Origin: Metallyticus violacea
Lineage: Eukaryota > Arthropoda > Insecta > Mantodea > Metallyticidae
Direction: 5' to 3'
Assembly (NCBI GenBank): GCA_030762175.1
Contig: CM060841.1
Span: 8,735,501-8,799,500 of the forward strand
DNA: 64,000 bases
Numbering within the stretch: position 1 is the stretch's first letter; every line of letters begins with the position of its first letter. Position numbers and translations under genes: made by a program. Positions 1 to 10,975 of the stretch are shown here, in pieces. The notes under the pieces were generated by a model. It was not told the DNA's origin. It was given only the letters and a program-made list of their open reading frames with translations, and ran no database searches.

Positions 1-1620
1 TTATAAACTCCTAGGTACAGGTCTTGGAAGAAAGCTTTAGAGCCTACCATAATAACTACTCACAGCTAAACTTTGAAGAACCTCAATGATCTCATAAAAA
101 TATAAAATATGGACAATTTTGGGTATGATAAAACATTTTAAAATTAAAAAATAATTAATATTAATAACAATATCATATGGCTATTCATAAATGGAAACAA
201 CGAAATTGTTACATGTGGCAAACAGATGGGTATTTGGAACATTGTCTAAAAGCTATTTAAATTCTACTGTTGCTAATTGGAACACTTTTTTGTTAATGAA
301 AAATGTTATATCCAAAATCGGCATATGTCATAAATGACAGGAAAATCAGTTATTACCACAAAGAGAAAAATAAAGAAGACAGCAAAGAATTATTTTTCGT
401 GCCTACATATATCACTGCTAATTTTGTTAGTAAAGTCTCTCAGTAGATATCAGGCTGCAGTCAGGCTGTAGAGTGTTGACCACATCAAGTACTTCTACTG
501 ACAGTCTAAGGATATTATTAGAAGATAGAAAAGAGTGGCATTTTCAGCTTTATTCTGTTGGTATTTTAATCAATTCTTCCTCCCACTCCTGCAACTGCGA
601 AGAAACTTAAATAACATGCTGTATAATTATTGCCTATGTTTCTTTTTAAGTTTAGAAACATTTTTATCTACATAATTCATTGGTTCTTTTTATTTAATTT
701 TTTTTCAAAAGCTATTGCTTATAGCATTTTGTAAATTTTTGAAGTTCTAATTTTTAGATTTTTTCCTGTTCACTACTCAGCACCGAATACATCAAATAAT
801 CTCCTTTTATATAATAAATTAAGACAAATAAAACAAATGATTTAGACATACACATATACGTTTTAACTCCACAAACACTATTGGCAAATATTACCTACCA
901 TAAGGTTGTATTTATATTATTTTGAATATTCATTATAATGATGACACCTTGTTCCCACAATAAAGTAGGTGTACATTAAAATCTCGACGAACGCAAAGTC
1001 CGCTTCTGAAAATCATGATTTTTTTAATTTAAAACTTTCGTAGCTTATAATGAAATCTGTCCATTTTAATCGCCTCTAACCTCTCTTTAAACAGCACCTC
1101 ACAGGAGGCAGGGCGGAGTTTGATGACTTAGCGAGTCGGGAACAGCCTCACGTTTTTTTTTTTAATTAAAAAGTCCATTGCAGCGCATGTCCCATGACGT
1201 CACAAGGACAACAGTGTGCATTATATCGAATAGGTCTGCTTAGCGCGTATGCGCTTCTCAAAGGAAATATCACAAGAGTTTCTGATTTTATCCAGAGTCG
1301 CTATTTCTTATATAACAATTACACTTTGATATATAAGGTATCTGTTACCAATGCGCTAAGAAGCTATGGTGCAAGTTGTATTGCCTTCAGACATTAATTA
1401 AAGATCGGCTTTTAATAGCTATAGTCAGCTGATGGGATACGTCTAAGGAACATTCACTCAGCGATCGATATTTTGTAAGTCAGCTGTTAAATACAAAGCG
1501 CTATTATAATTTCACGAAGGCAAGTAGTTTATTTGATTATTCTTTTCATGTAATTAAATCAACGTCTTATTGTGTCATTAATAATGAATTTCTGTGGGTT
1601 AAAGTGGTTTTATTTTCTTA
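1..1620. other. AT-rich non-coding stretch
   Basis: No gene, RNA gene or known repeat was recognised. Frames are short and broken by stops. A slightly more GC-rich patch lies near 1080-1240, but it carries no coding signal I can support. Confidence 0.5.
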
Positions 1621-1639
1621 ATGAATTGTTCTCTAATTT

Positions 1640-2520
1640 TTTGTATGTTTCATTGTGTCTTCAAAGGCCAGAATTGTTTATACACTGAATGGTATAAGGT
1701 ATCAGGTCGAAATGATAAGAGAAGCTGCAATTGGTCTAAAAATGCATTAGAGAAAACCGTGGAAGCTGTTTCATTGAAAATTTTATTTACCTATAAAGCA
1801 TCAGAGCAATTTGGTATTCCTCAAAGAACAATATGAACGTCTATCATGTCAGAAAACGTTTTTTTGGGATGTACATTTATTTGTTTCTGATTATCAACAA
1901 GCATAATTTTGTTTACAAATTATCATAGTCGGCCCTGGAGGTGTAGTGGTAACCATACTTGCCTTCTAAACCCAAGATCGCGGGTTCAAACCCGGCCAGG
2001 ATCGATGAATTTTTTCGGGCGTAAAAATCCTAAGTATGGCTTCCTTCGGAAGGGAAGTAAAGTCGTTGGTCCCTTGATGTACATTTACGGCACGAAAAAT
2101 AACCTCAAGCCTGAAAGAAGAGGCCTCTGAGCAAAATTTGTCACACACACACGTTTCACATCCCGAATTTAACACCTGAGATGTTAAAGAGCGTCGGTAA
2201 TACACAAACAAAACTTTCAGATTATTGCATTAGCCAATAAACAGCGAACTATCTAAACACCTTAAGAAAACCCTTTTTAAATTATAATAAGGAAGCTGTT
2301 ACAAACCAACTGAGAGGACAGGACTTTTCCAACAAATAAAATCGGAAAAAATGGAATGTACTATGGAGTCAAAAAAACAGAATTATTGAAAAGTGTAGCT
2401 GTAACGTTTTTGGAACATACCTCCATGAAGATTGTGTTGGATTCTCTCGGAAAGATAAATTCGCACGTATCCTTTGTTTATAAGAAACCACGATCAACTT
2501 TAATTTTGTAAACTGAACTT
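1640..2520 (+). pseudogene. Pogo/Tigger-like transposase N-terminus, split by a SINE
   Basis: A frame open to 1836 contains a stretch resembling a pipsqueak-type helix-turn-helix, the DNA-binding domain at the N-terminus of pogo/Tigger transposases. Residues encoded at about 1729-1833 include NWSKNALEKTVEAV and KASEQFGIPQRTI, matching the family pattern of W, A(I/V)EAV, then AS..F.IP..T. A stop follows directly. A SINE-B copy occupies 1929-2207. Beyond it, near 2345-2450, the frame GMYYGVKKTELLKSVAV resembles the next helical segment (CENP-B-type HTH) of the same transposases. No DDE catalytic region follows. Visible: the two fragments and the SINE between them. Inferred: both come from one element. 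It could instead be a host pipsqueak-like exon, but the stops argue for a remnant. Confidence 0.4.
1929..2207 (+). mobile_element. SINE-B copy 1 (tRNA-like head)
   Basis: The copy begins with a tRNA-like head: a box-A-like TGTAGTGGTAACC, an anticodon-arm-like CTTGCCTTCTAAACCC and a box B GGGTTCAAACCC. The body carries the blocks TTCCTTCGGAAGGGAAGTAA and GAAGAGGCCTCTGAGCAAAA, shared with copies at 19159, 39400, 48193 and 58540, and ends near TTAAAGAGCGTC. The head resembles tRNA-Gly or tRNA-Arg, but it lacks a foldable acceptor stem and is not called as a gene. A CA-rich insertion lies near 2141. Confidence 0.85.
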
Positions 2521-3032
2521 TTAAATGTTTGTAAAACTATTAACATGCCTTAATTATATTATTTAGAAATATATAGTAAATATTTATTCTAATTACTCTG
2601 AGATTTGTTTCTATTATTTTTTATATTTTTAATATGAAAAACAAACATTACACGCTGTAACCAATATGACCTAAATGCATTTTCTTGAAACAAAGGAGAT
2701 ACATTATTTAAACTTTTTGAAAAAAAACTTGCTATTTTTTTCTGCACATAAAAAAAATTTTTAACACTTTTTAGTTTTTCTCGCCAGAACTCGGAATCGG
2801 CCTCGAAGATGAATACGAAAGAATAACATGGATTTTCGATAGAAATAGAAAACACTGTTATCTTCTATAATAAAACACAGCACATTTTTAAACCCCAGAG
2901 AGGTCATATAGACTGCGAATACCTTAATTAATATTAATGGGTTTTTAACAACAAAGAAAAAGCAAACTGACCAGAGCACCATTCTTCAACTGTTTTCTTT
3001 TATTCTAGTCACTGCAGCTGAATTTTATATTC
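2521..3032. other. AT-rich non-coding stretch
   Basis: Nothing recognisable. Minus-strand frames of 70-90 codons occur, but they are rich in F, K and N and match no family I know. Confidence 0.4.
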
Positions 3033-3040
3033 TACCTATT

Positions 3041-3321
3041 TATTTATTTTTTGAATGGTGTTTAACGCTCGTTTGTACTGCTGAGGTACCACAGGTGGTG
3101 GACACTGATGATACATGAGATCAAATATTCAGAAAGGATACTTTTAAGTAAGGAAACGTTGCAGGTATAAGTGTATGGTACCTCTTCAACATTTTCCATT
3201 TATGAAGATTGAGGAAAACCTAGAAAGAACCTCAGTCAGGGAGGACGGTCCTGGCGGGATTCGAACCCCAGACCTCCCGCTCACGAGTCCGTGTCTTAAC
3301 GACCTCGGCCACCCGTGGCGG
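3041..3321 (-). mobile_element. SINE-A copy 1 with 8-bp target-site duplication
   Basis: Minus-strand copy. Its tRNA-like head is at the right end: on the minus strand CCGCCACGGGTGGCCGAGG, then GTTAAGAC, then box B GGTTCGAATCCC. The tail side at the left carries GTGTTTAACGC on the plus strand. TACCTATT flanks the copy at 3033-3040 and 3322-3329, an exact target-site duplication. The head resembles a class II (Ser/Leu) tRNA, but the box A to box B spacing is too short for a working one. Confidence 0.9.
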
Positions 3322-3329
3322 TACCTATT

Positions 3330-4611
3330 CACACTAACGATTTAGGAAACATGGCGCAGTGGTGTGGTAAATCATTTTACTGGTAAATACTTTAGAAAAA
3401 AGAAACATCTGCACTTCGAGTCGATATATATAGCAAAAATAATGGAATTCCCTGATGATAAATATCATAATATGATTGAAACTCAATTTATTCCGCTTTT
3501 TTTTAGAGTTGCATTAAGAAAATATGTACCTGGAGTGCACGTTAAGTCATTATCTGAATAATATGAGGAACTCCAGGCATTATCTTGAGAGAATCTGGAG
3601 CTCGAGTTGTATTTATTTTGACTATTAGGCGAATAAAATTATAAAAATAATGCCATATATTTTTAAAATGCCCTTATAGTTGTGTTATACTCAGTCCGGC
3701 ATTTTAATTTCTGCTATCAGTCGAACAGATGAAGGTCGAAATTAAAAAAAGTTTACAATTAACCTTACAGAGAGCCAATAACGAACGTGGGCGGAGAAAT
3801 CCGAACTCAGAAGTGAAGTGAACGACAAATCTTTTCAGGAAACAGCTCCAATTGTCACTGTTGCAAGGTCCAAACAGTTTCAAAATAGCAGTTTCATGGG
3901 ACAAGTATGTTACGTACGCGGTAGAACGGTGAGGGTGAGATGGGACAGATTAAAGTTACAAGCGCCGTTACAGTAGCATTAAATGCATTTGGAATTTAAT
4001 TGCATGTTGTAATATTTCATTGTGTTTTCCAAATGTTTTAACATTTGCACTAAATCAAATAAATGCGGTGTTGTTTATTTTTAAAACACTATATTAAGCA
4101 TTTTATGCATAGCTTCTGTCGAAAATAACCAATATTAAAATTGAGGTTAGGTTATATCGTTATTAAATCTCAAAAAACGGAACGAACCATATATTACCTC
4201 AAGGCTTGCTTGCATTTTACATTTATATATTGCAAATAATATAAAAACTACCGTAGTTAAGAACATGTTTCAATCTTTGGGCCCGCAAATTTATTAAAAA
4301 AAAAATGCATTAGTCACCCATTTGTTTAACTTACATTGTAGTGTTGAAGATGTTCAAAATAGCATTAGGGAAATTTATACAGTTAGATTAGTGTTTTCTG
4401 TTGGAAGAAATCGAACTTAAAATGGTAAAGTGTTAATAGATTTGTGTTGAAATGTTGTATTTTGGTTAGCAAGAAGTCTAATTATCTATATTAAATTTTT
4501 ATTTTATGGTGCCTTTTAAAAGTTAATTTTTAAATGTGTAACGAAGTAAATTGTGAAGCTGACATTCACATTCTCCAGGGCTGGAGTTTTTGCAATCTAA
4601 AGATCTTTTTT
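3330..4611. other. Non-coding stretch
   Basis: No recognised gene or repeat. Short frames near 3364-3561 (+) and 3704-3904 (-) have no recognisable motif. Confidence 0.4.
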
Positions 4612-5917
4612 GCGAGGGTCATACTGAAAGTCGTGAACAATACATTGTTAAAAATCAAATTCCAAAAATGCAACAAAAGGACTGTAGGGTCGTAATCTAC
4701 AGACTTTACACCACTTGTTGCCATATTGTAACGTCAGTAGCTTCTATCACGTAACCACAGGCAGTATTTCCAAAATGGCGAACATCAATGTTTCGTGTCG
4801 AGAGCGTATTGTCATTGAATTCCTTGTTAAAGAGGGAAAATCTGCGGCTGAAATTCACCTCAGACTTCAACGTGCCTATGGAGATATCTGCATGGGTGCT
4901 AGCAGTGTTACGATATGGGTGAAACATTTCAAAGATGCGGAAAACAAATATGCAAGATGAGTCTCTTAGCGATCGCCTGCGAACTGCCTCCACGGAACGC
5001 AACAAGGAAAGAGTTTATGAGTTCATTAGAGAAGGCATCACGTATCACTGTGGATGAAATCGCTGCAAAATTTGCAGTAGGACATAGTGCAGTGCAAGAA
5101 ATGATAAAAATTTTAGGTTATCGAAAAATTTGTGCTCATTGGGTCCCACGTTTATTGACCGAAGGCCACAAACTTCAGAGAATAACCATCAGGCCAAAAC
5201 CATCTTCAGAGATTTCAAAATGAAGGTGATGATTTTTTGACGAATATTGTGACAGCGATGAAAGCTGATTCCATCATTATGAGCCTGAAACAAAACGACA
5301 GAGTATGGAATGGCACCGTTTGGATTCGCCATCGAAGAAAAAATGCGATCTGCTGAGAAGGTTATGGGTAGCGTCTTCTGGGATGCACAGGGTTGCATTT
5401 TGGTTGATTTTCTTGAACCTGGAGAAACCATAAATGCTGCCCGCTATATACAAACACTTTGGAAAGTCCATCGTGCATTGCGAGATAAGTGTCCTAGAAA
5501 GAAGATCATCCTGCAACAGGATAATGCGCGTCCTCACACTGCACATATCACAATGGAGCAGACCAGAACTTTTGGGTGGGGAAACTCTTCCCCATCCTCC
5601 CTACAGTCCCGATTTGGTACCCTCCGACTACCATATTTTTGGTTCTGTTAAGGAACAGTTGCGAGGCCAACACTACGAGACGGTGGAGGATATTCGGAAA
5701 GCAGTGTGTCAGTGTCTTGGTGCAGCTGGAACGGAGTTCTTCGTAAGGGTATTTTTAAACTTGCAGAACAATGGGGAAAATGTGTGCAAAAAATGGAGGC
5801 TATGTGTTGAAAAGTGAGAGAAAAGTCTATGGATTGTGGTGAAGTACTTGGTTTATCTAAAAACCAAATATTAAGAGGTTTAAAAATTGTTGCTCACCCC
5901 TTTCAGTATGACCCTCA
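4612..5917 (+). mobile_element. mariner element (1.3 kb) with inverted termini
   Basis: Left terminus GAGGGTCATACTGAAAG (from 4614) is matched in reverse complement by CTTTCAGTATGACCCTC (to 5916), with weaker similarity continuing inward (GTGAACAA against GTGAGCAA). Length is about 1.3 kb, normal for mariner. TA follows the right end at 5918-5919. On the left the expected TA is not intact. One transposase pseudogene fills the interior. Confidence 0.9.
4775..5817 (+). pseudogene. mariner (D34D) transposase pseudogene
   Basis: Reads from ATG at 4775 (MANINVSCRERIVIEFLV) and spans about 347 codons, the normal mariner length, but frameshifts and stops break it. The first section is the paired-type HTH region (GKSAAEIHLRLQRAYG). 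The middle holds VPRLLTEGHK. The catalytic core follows: the first Asp is at 5257-5259, where the usual DETW reads DES followed by a stop; the second is in LQQDNARPHTAH (Asp codon 5520-5522); the third is in YSPDLVPSDYHIFG (Asp codon 5626-5628). The last two are 34 residues apart once a one-base shift is allowed. Frame changes lie near 4955, 5040, 5210, 5300 and 5570. All three acidic residues survive, but no functional protein can be made. It resembles the transposase part of SETMAR proteins. Confidence 0.92.
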
Positions 5918-5919
5918 TA

Positions 5920-7016
5920 GTTCCAGCTCCCATCTTTTCTTTGACCCTTAATAAGCAAATGTATGGGTGAAGAAGTGCCTAGCAACCTTTACCCTTGGTG
6001 TAAAACTGTATGGCTGCTTTTGCAGTAACCTACATGAGCTACATTTTCTGAATAATGAACTGGCATTGATTGCATGTGCTTTCATAGTTTTCCTTGAGTT
6101 AAGGCTCTAATATGGATCAACCTTTTCCAAGAATCATGCTTTAATTTTGCCATACAAAAATATTTTAGTTTAATTATCTTTCTGATTATTACAGTATATT
6201 TAATGCTATTTGCTATGAACATATTAAGTGCTGTACACCTGTTTCTGTTTACTGAATTTATTTATATTTAATGGCATATAGAAAATAAAAATCATATTCA
6301 TTAAAAAAATATTTCAAGTTTATGCATATGATATGACACATAATGATTACATAGAAATTTGTGGGCAAGGAGTAATAGGAGTTATGTTTACTTTATTTAC
6401 ACTTGGTATAAAAAGGATAGTCTGCAACCCTGCGTTAAGTATGCTAATCACAAGCTTACAACAAATGTAAGCATCAGTACCCTAATAGAAATATACTATA
6501 ACTATTAGGCTTAGGAACAGTAGGCTTAGAATATCCAGGTATTCTCTATCTGGAATGTAAAAAAGTACTAAAATTCTGCTGTATTTGCCATTTTTTCATT
6601 TTATGACCATTTATTCATTTAAAACTTCTAATACAGAGAGCACAGAAGCATTGAAGTTATATTTTAATGTGGTTTTACATACTTAAATCAAGACACATGT
6701 TATGTGTATTTGCTTGCTCCATAAATAAATATTTTTCTCCATTTAACTATTTGGTTATTTCTTCAAATGGTTTGAATATTATGCATTTCAGCACAGTTCC
6801 TATTCCTACTGTGATAGTTTAGGGAATTTATTACTACTCAATGCTTTTGTTACTCTTAACATGTCCAACATTTCTACAAAATGACTGAACATGTAGAATT
6901 CAGTTCTACCGTGTGCACAACAGTATTTTTCACATAATGAATTTATAATTTTTAGTGCCTCTTGAACAATTAAATGAGATAACAACTAAAATCTTCCATT
7001 TAAGATCATTTTCATT
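5920..7016. other. AT-rich non-coding stretch
   Basis: Nothing recognised beyond A/T runs. Confidence 0.45.
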
Positions 7017-7124
7017 CATATTTGTAGTGTTGTCTGTAACAACTTTTAGAATATTTTCAGATAAAGTTGTCATATTTGTAGTGTTGTCTGTAACAACTTT
7101 TAGAATATTTTTAGATAAAGTTGT
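7017..7124 (+). repeat. 54-bp tandem duplication
   Basis: Two adjacent 54-base units (7017-7070 and 7071-7124), each starting CATATTTGTAGTGTTG and ending GATAAAGTTGT. I see one difference, TTTTCAG against TTTTTAG. Because 54 is divisible by three, a plus-strand frame (6955-7170) repeats VVLSVTTFRIF, but I do not believe that frame is a gene. Confidence 0.95.
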
Positions 7125-7514
7125 CTATATTGATTTTTATCTCTGCAGCCAAGCTATTATTGGCATATGACCCATCCAGTGGTGATTAGTCCAGTAATAA
7201 GGTATTTTGCTCATAATTTTCAGTTAGAAAATGAATGGTAACAACCAAATATAAATCATTATTTTTTTAATTCCATGAATTTCTTATGAGACAAACACAA
7301 TAAATAATTTTTGCTGCACATTTGTGATACATTACTCATATGTCATTGTTAGAAAACTTGGGGTATTATTTTTCTATTTGATGAATACAAATCATTTACA
7401 AATTTCTTAACTCCACAGTTCTCCATTATGGAAAAATACTGAAAAACTAACACATTTGAGTTTGGCTGATCTTTTCTTTGGAGGAAACACTGAAATGTGC
7501 ACCTATTCAACTGT

Positions 7515-8800
7515 ACTTATTTATTATTATTGCACAATACATTTATAGTTTTACAATACTTCCACGATCCTTGAGTTCTTGTTAATTCATGATCCTATAC
7601 CACTAGCAATGCGGTTGTTGTGTACATGGATCCTACATCACTCTAACTACACACATTATCAGGTGAACTTTACAAATACTTCCCTAAAGCTGATCATCTT
7701 CCCTCATTGATACTTTATTACCTTCTTCCTTTGCCTTGATCACTTTCCTCCACCACTTTTCTTTTACTTTCCCTACATAATTTCCAATCTGATGCAAAAA
7801 TTCTTTTCTGCTACAAAAATCTTGAGTGTCAGCATTTCTGTCTCAAATTGTCTGACTTCTTGTTGCCTATTTCCTCTCTCCATGCTTTAACTTATATCCT
7901 ATTACACAGTGCAAGTTCTTGTCTACTTTACCATACAGTTCTTTGTTAACTTTTACTGCACTTAACATCATTGTTCCTGCTCATGCCCATGCTACACCCT
8001 CCCTGCTCAATTTGTCAAAATCTCAATACATTTTTCTCTCCCTTGCTCTTTCTTAAAACTCCTTTAATATATCACAGTCGTCTTGTCTCTTAGGCTACGA
8101 GATATCTCCTGCTTCTCTATATTGTCAATCCTTACTTTCACTTTATTCCACGTACCTTGCCCATTTGGTGACTGTACACTATCTATATTTCCCAAAACAA
8201 TTTCTCTTACAATTTCCTTTAATCTACCTACCCAACTTTCTCCCCATTTACTTTTTTCTTGCATCCCCAAGCAGTCTTTGAGAATATTTCCTTCCCCTAG
8301 TGGTTGTATCCTCTGCCAGTATTTCACAATGCATTTTATTACTAGACCTTTTTGGCCTACCCTTCATAGTGCCATCAGGGCTACTCCACTGGGTGCTGCT
8401 CCAGGTAATCCCAATATCATTTTACAGACTGCTCTGTGAATCTGATCTATACATTCCCTCCCTTTTTCTCTCCCCCATATTTCTATCCCATTCATCATTT
8501 TCAATTCACCTCTAGCTGAATATATTCTCTCTAACCAGCTTACACTCATATTTGGTATATTCTTCAAGCATATTCTTGTAGTATTGGTAGCTAATTTTCC
8601 CTTCCCTAGTGCATTTTTGCTTTCTTACTTGCATTTTCATTGCTGTTCAGCGTTACCCCCAAATAATCAAATTTGCTAATCATTTCAATTTCACTGCCCT
8701 CTAGATATCATTTATCATCTCTGCTGAGCTTGTTCCCTTATTTACATATCAAAATATTTTATTTACTTTTATTGATCTTTAAGCTACTTGTCGTGGTTCT
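7515..8800 (-). pseudogene. LINE family alpha, ORF2 3' portion (copy 1)
   Basis: Minus-strand non-LTR retrotransposon remnant, 5' truncated near 8800. Reading leftwards: GSEIEMISKFDYLGVTLNS near 8640-8700 (end of the reverse transcriptase domain); MNGIEIWGREKG and GLPGAAPSGVALMALWRAGQ near 8340-8540; KYWQRIQPLGEGNILKDC and a charged stretch ending SLRDKTTVIY at 8064; then degenerate C-terminal sequence ending KEKWWRKVIKAKEEGN near 7720. Stop-like TAG lies near 7685. A run of TTATTATTATTG at about 7520 looks like the (AAT)n tail seen on other copies. Frameshifts split the frame at about 8364 and 8064. The RT catalytic FADD motif is not included in the surviving part. Other copies of the family are at 31745 and 45374. 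Confidence 0.8.
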
Positions 8801-8892
8801 TCATTGGAGCTTGGACCTGAATAGCTGTTGAAGTCAAAGGCATATCTAGGTCATGATTATAAGACAGGAAGAAATAGAGGATTAGGCATATG

Positions 8893-10150
8893 TTAATAAT
8901 AATAATTTATTTATAGCCAATAGACTTGTAATACATGTTTCTGACATTGTCAAGTGTTGGGTTACAATACTGTATACAAAATATAACTTACAATTTGACC
9001 ATTGAATATAAACATCCATTCATGAGATACTTCTTAACTGATACTTAAATTTTGATTTTTCTACAAATTTGATCTCTGCTGGTAATTTATTAAAAAGGGT
9101 ACACATTATCATTTACATATATTAAAAACATTAATGCCCAAAACCTTATGGTACTCCATATTTTACTAAACCATATTCAGAACTTACTTTAGATAAGAGA
9201 TCATCTTTTTTAATTATAAATTTCAGTTATTTGTTTTCTATGCATAAGATAAGATTTACATATTTCATGGGAAATTGCTCTAATCTCATAAGATTTCAAC
9301 TTATATAACAAAAGATCATGTTTCGCATTATCAAAAGCTTTTGATAAATAAAAGTATAAGGTACCCACCTTTTATTCTGTTGTAATAACTCAAAAACTTG
9401 ATGAACATATTCACTAACAGCAGCTATATTTAAGGAGTATTTTCTAAAGTCATGTTGAAAGTTACAGAGAACCTTTCTATCATTAAAAAAAATCTACGAT
9501 CTTAGCTAGAATTTTTTCATAAATTTTTACAATCTCAGAGGTTAGTGTAATTGGCCTATAATTACTAATATTAAATTTATCAACCTTTTTAAATACAGGT
9601 CTTACAATACCCATATTAAACAGTTTGAAAATTTTCCTTTCTCAATTCAGGAATTTATGAGATATTCTAAGGGTTTTGCTAATTCATTTTTACAGTATTT
9701 TAATATTCTAGGACTAATTTTATTCAAACCAGATGTATTTTTACTCATAAGATGAGTTATTATTTTAATAATTTCATCCATTTTTGTGGATTTTACATTC
9801 ATTGTGTATTTACAGTATTCATAATAACATAATTTTGATTATTTTATGATAGTTGAGGTATAACATTCAGATGATTGTTTTTAATATATTAAAAGTTTTA
9901 ATTGGTTCTTTTGTATATTTCCCATTGATATTTATTTATAAGTCTTTCGATTCAGTTATACTATTCCTTTTTTAGATTTAAAATTTTCCATAAAGATTTA
10001 GGCGTGGCTTTTAGATTCTCTGCATAAATTCTGTTTATATATGCTCTTTTAATTGTTCTAAATATTCTTTCCTAAGTTGTTTATATCTAGTTTTACAAAA
10101 TTCCATTCCAATTTATACAATTCATAGTATGGCTTTTTGTTTGGTGGAAT
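8893..10150 (-). pseudogene. LINE family beta, internally deleted ORF2 (jockey/CR1-like)
   Basis: Minus-strand reverse transcriptase remnant. From the right: a linker with SKSHA.IFMENF near 9990-10010, resembling the 'PKSLWK' region before RT; NTSGLNKISPRILKYCKNE near 9700-9750; INLILVIIGQLH, like the conserved 'NYRPI' block; FNDRKVLCNFQHDFRKYS near 9450-9490, like the 'Q.GFR' block; then VKYGVP followed by a stop and GF near 9150, the GVPQG motif. Next should come the FADD block, but the sequence jumps to FNKLPAEIKFVEKSKFKYQL near 9030-9080, typical of LINE C-termini. The 3' end is a TAATAATAATAATT run at 8893-8907. The catalytic aspartates are therefore deleted. Many frameshifts. Confidence 0.65.
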
Positions 10151-10154
10151 AGTT

Positions 10155-10970
10155 TGGGAGATTTATTTTAGAACAGTTAACCATGGAGTGCCTTAAGGAT
10201 CTGTTCTGGGGCCTCCTCTTTTTCTGATGTGTATAAATAATCTCAAGATGCAGGTATTACTGTTCTATTTGCAGATTTCACAAGCATATTGATAAATGGA
10301 AACGGTCTGAATAATTGTGCCATTGAATTAAATCTAGTTCTGAGCTCCTTGTTTGTGTGGTTCAAAGTTAACAACTTGTCTCTAAATCTAGATAAAACAA
10401 ATGTTATGACATACACCGACAGATCTCCAACACCCCTAATGCAGATAGGATATCGTAGCAATGTCTTCTACAAACCAAATATATTAAATTCCTAGGTTTA
10501 ATAATTAATAATCTTGTGAATTGGAAAGATCACATCAATCTTATCATTCCTAAACTTACCAGTGCATGCATGGTATGCAATACTTACATTAGTAATCTAA
10601 ATTCAATGAAGACTTTAAAATTAGTTTATTATGCTTATTTCAACTTAATAATGAAGTATGATTATATATTTTGGGGAAACTTATCTAAAAGTGAGTGTGT
10701 CTTCCTGTTACAGAAAAAAGTCTTAGGAATAATCGCTGGTACACATGCCTGCTCATTCATGCACGAATCTCTTTAGGCAATTTGAAATTTCAACTCTTCC
10801 ATGTCAATGAATATTATCCCTCTTGAACTGATATGTAAGAAATAAAGAAAAATTTGTACAAAATCAAAATGTGCATGACAATGCTACTAGACAAAACAAA
10901 TTTACATAGACCGATTTCAGCACTATCCTGATATCATTTTCATTATTGTGACAAAGAGAAAACAAATGAA
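10155..10970 (+). pseudogene. LINE family beta-like RT fragment, opposite strand
   Basis: Plus-strand reverse transcriptase fragment. It starts NHGVP, a stop, then GSVLGPPLFLMYINN (10175-10240), the 'GVPQGSVLGP' block. TVLFADFTSILI follows near 10256-10291; the catalytic FADD motif has become FADF. Then LFVWFKVNNLSLNLDKTNVM, the 'W...N.L.LN..KT' block, a frameshift near 10495, NWKDHINLIIPKLTSAC, and YYAYFNLIMKYDYIFWG. Beyond 10776, other frames give EISTLPCQ and RNKEKFVQNQNVHDN, as in CR1/jockey-type C-termini. It begins within a few bases of the 5' end of the minus-strand copy at 8893-10150, so the two pieces diverge from about 10150. Confidence 0.8.
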
Positions 10971-10975
10971 TGCAT

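Noticed and set aside
1931..2005. tRNA-Gly/Arg-like gene at the head of SINE-B
   Set aside because: Repeated with the same body at four other places, and the 3' side of the acceptor stem is missing.
8893..10970. LINE 5' inversion by twin priming
   Set aside because: The minus piece has its own C-terminal segment and 3' tail at 8893, which a simple 5' inversion would not have.
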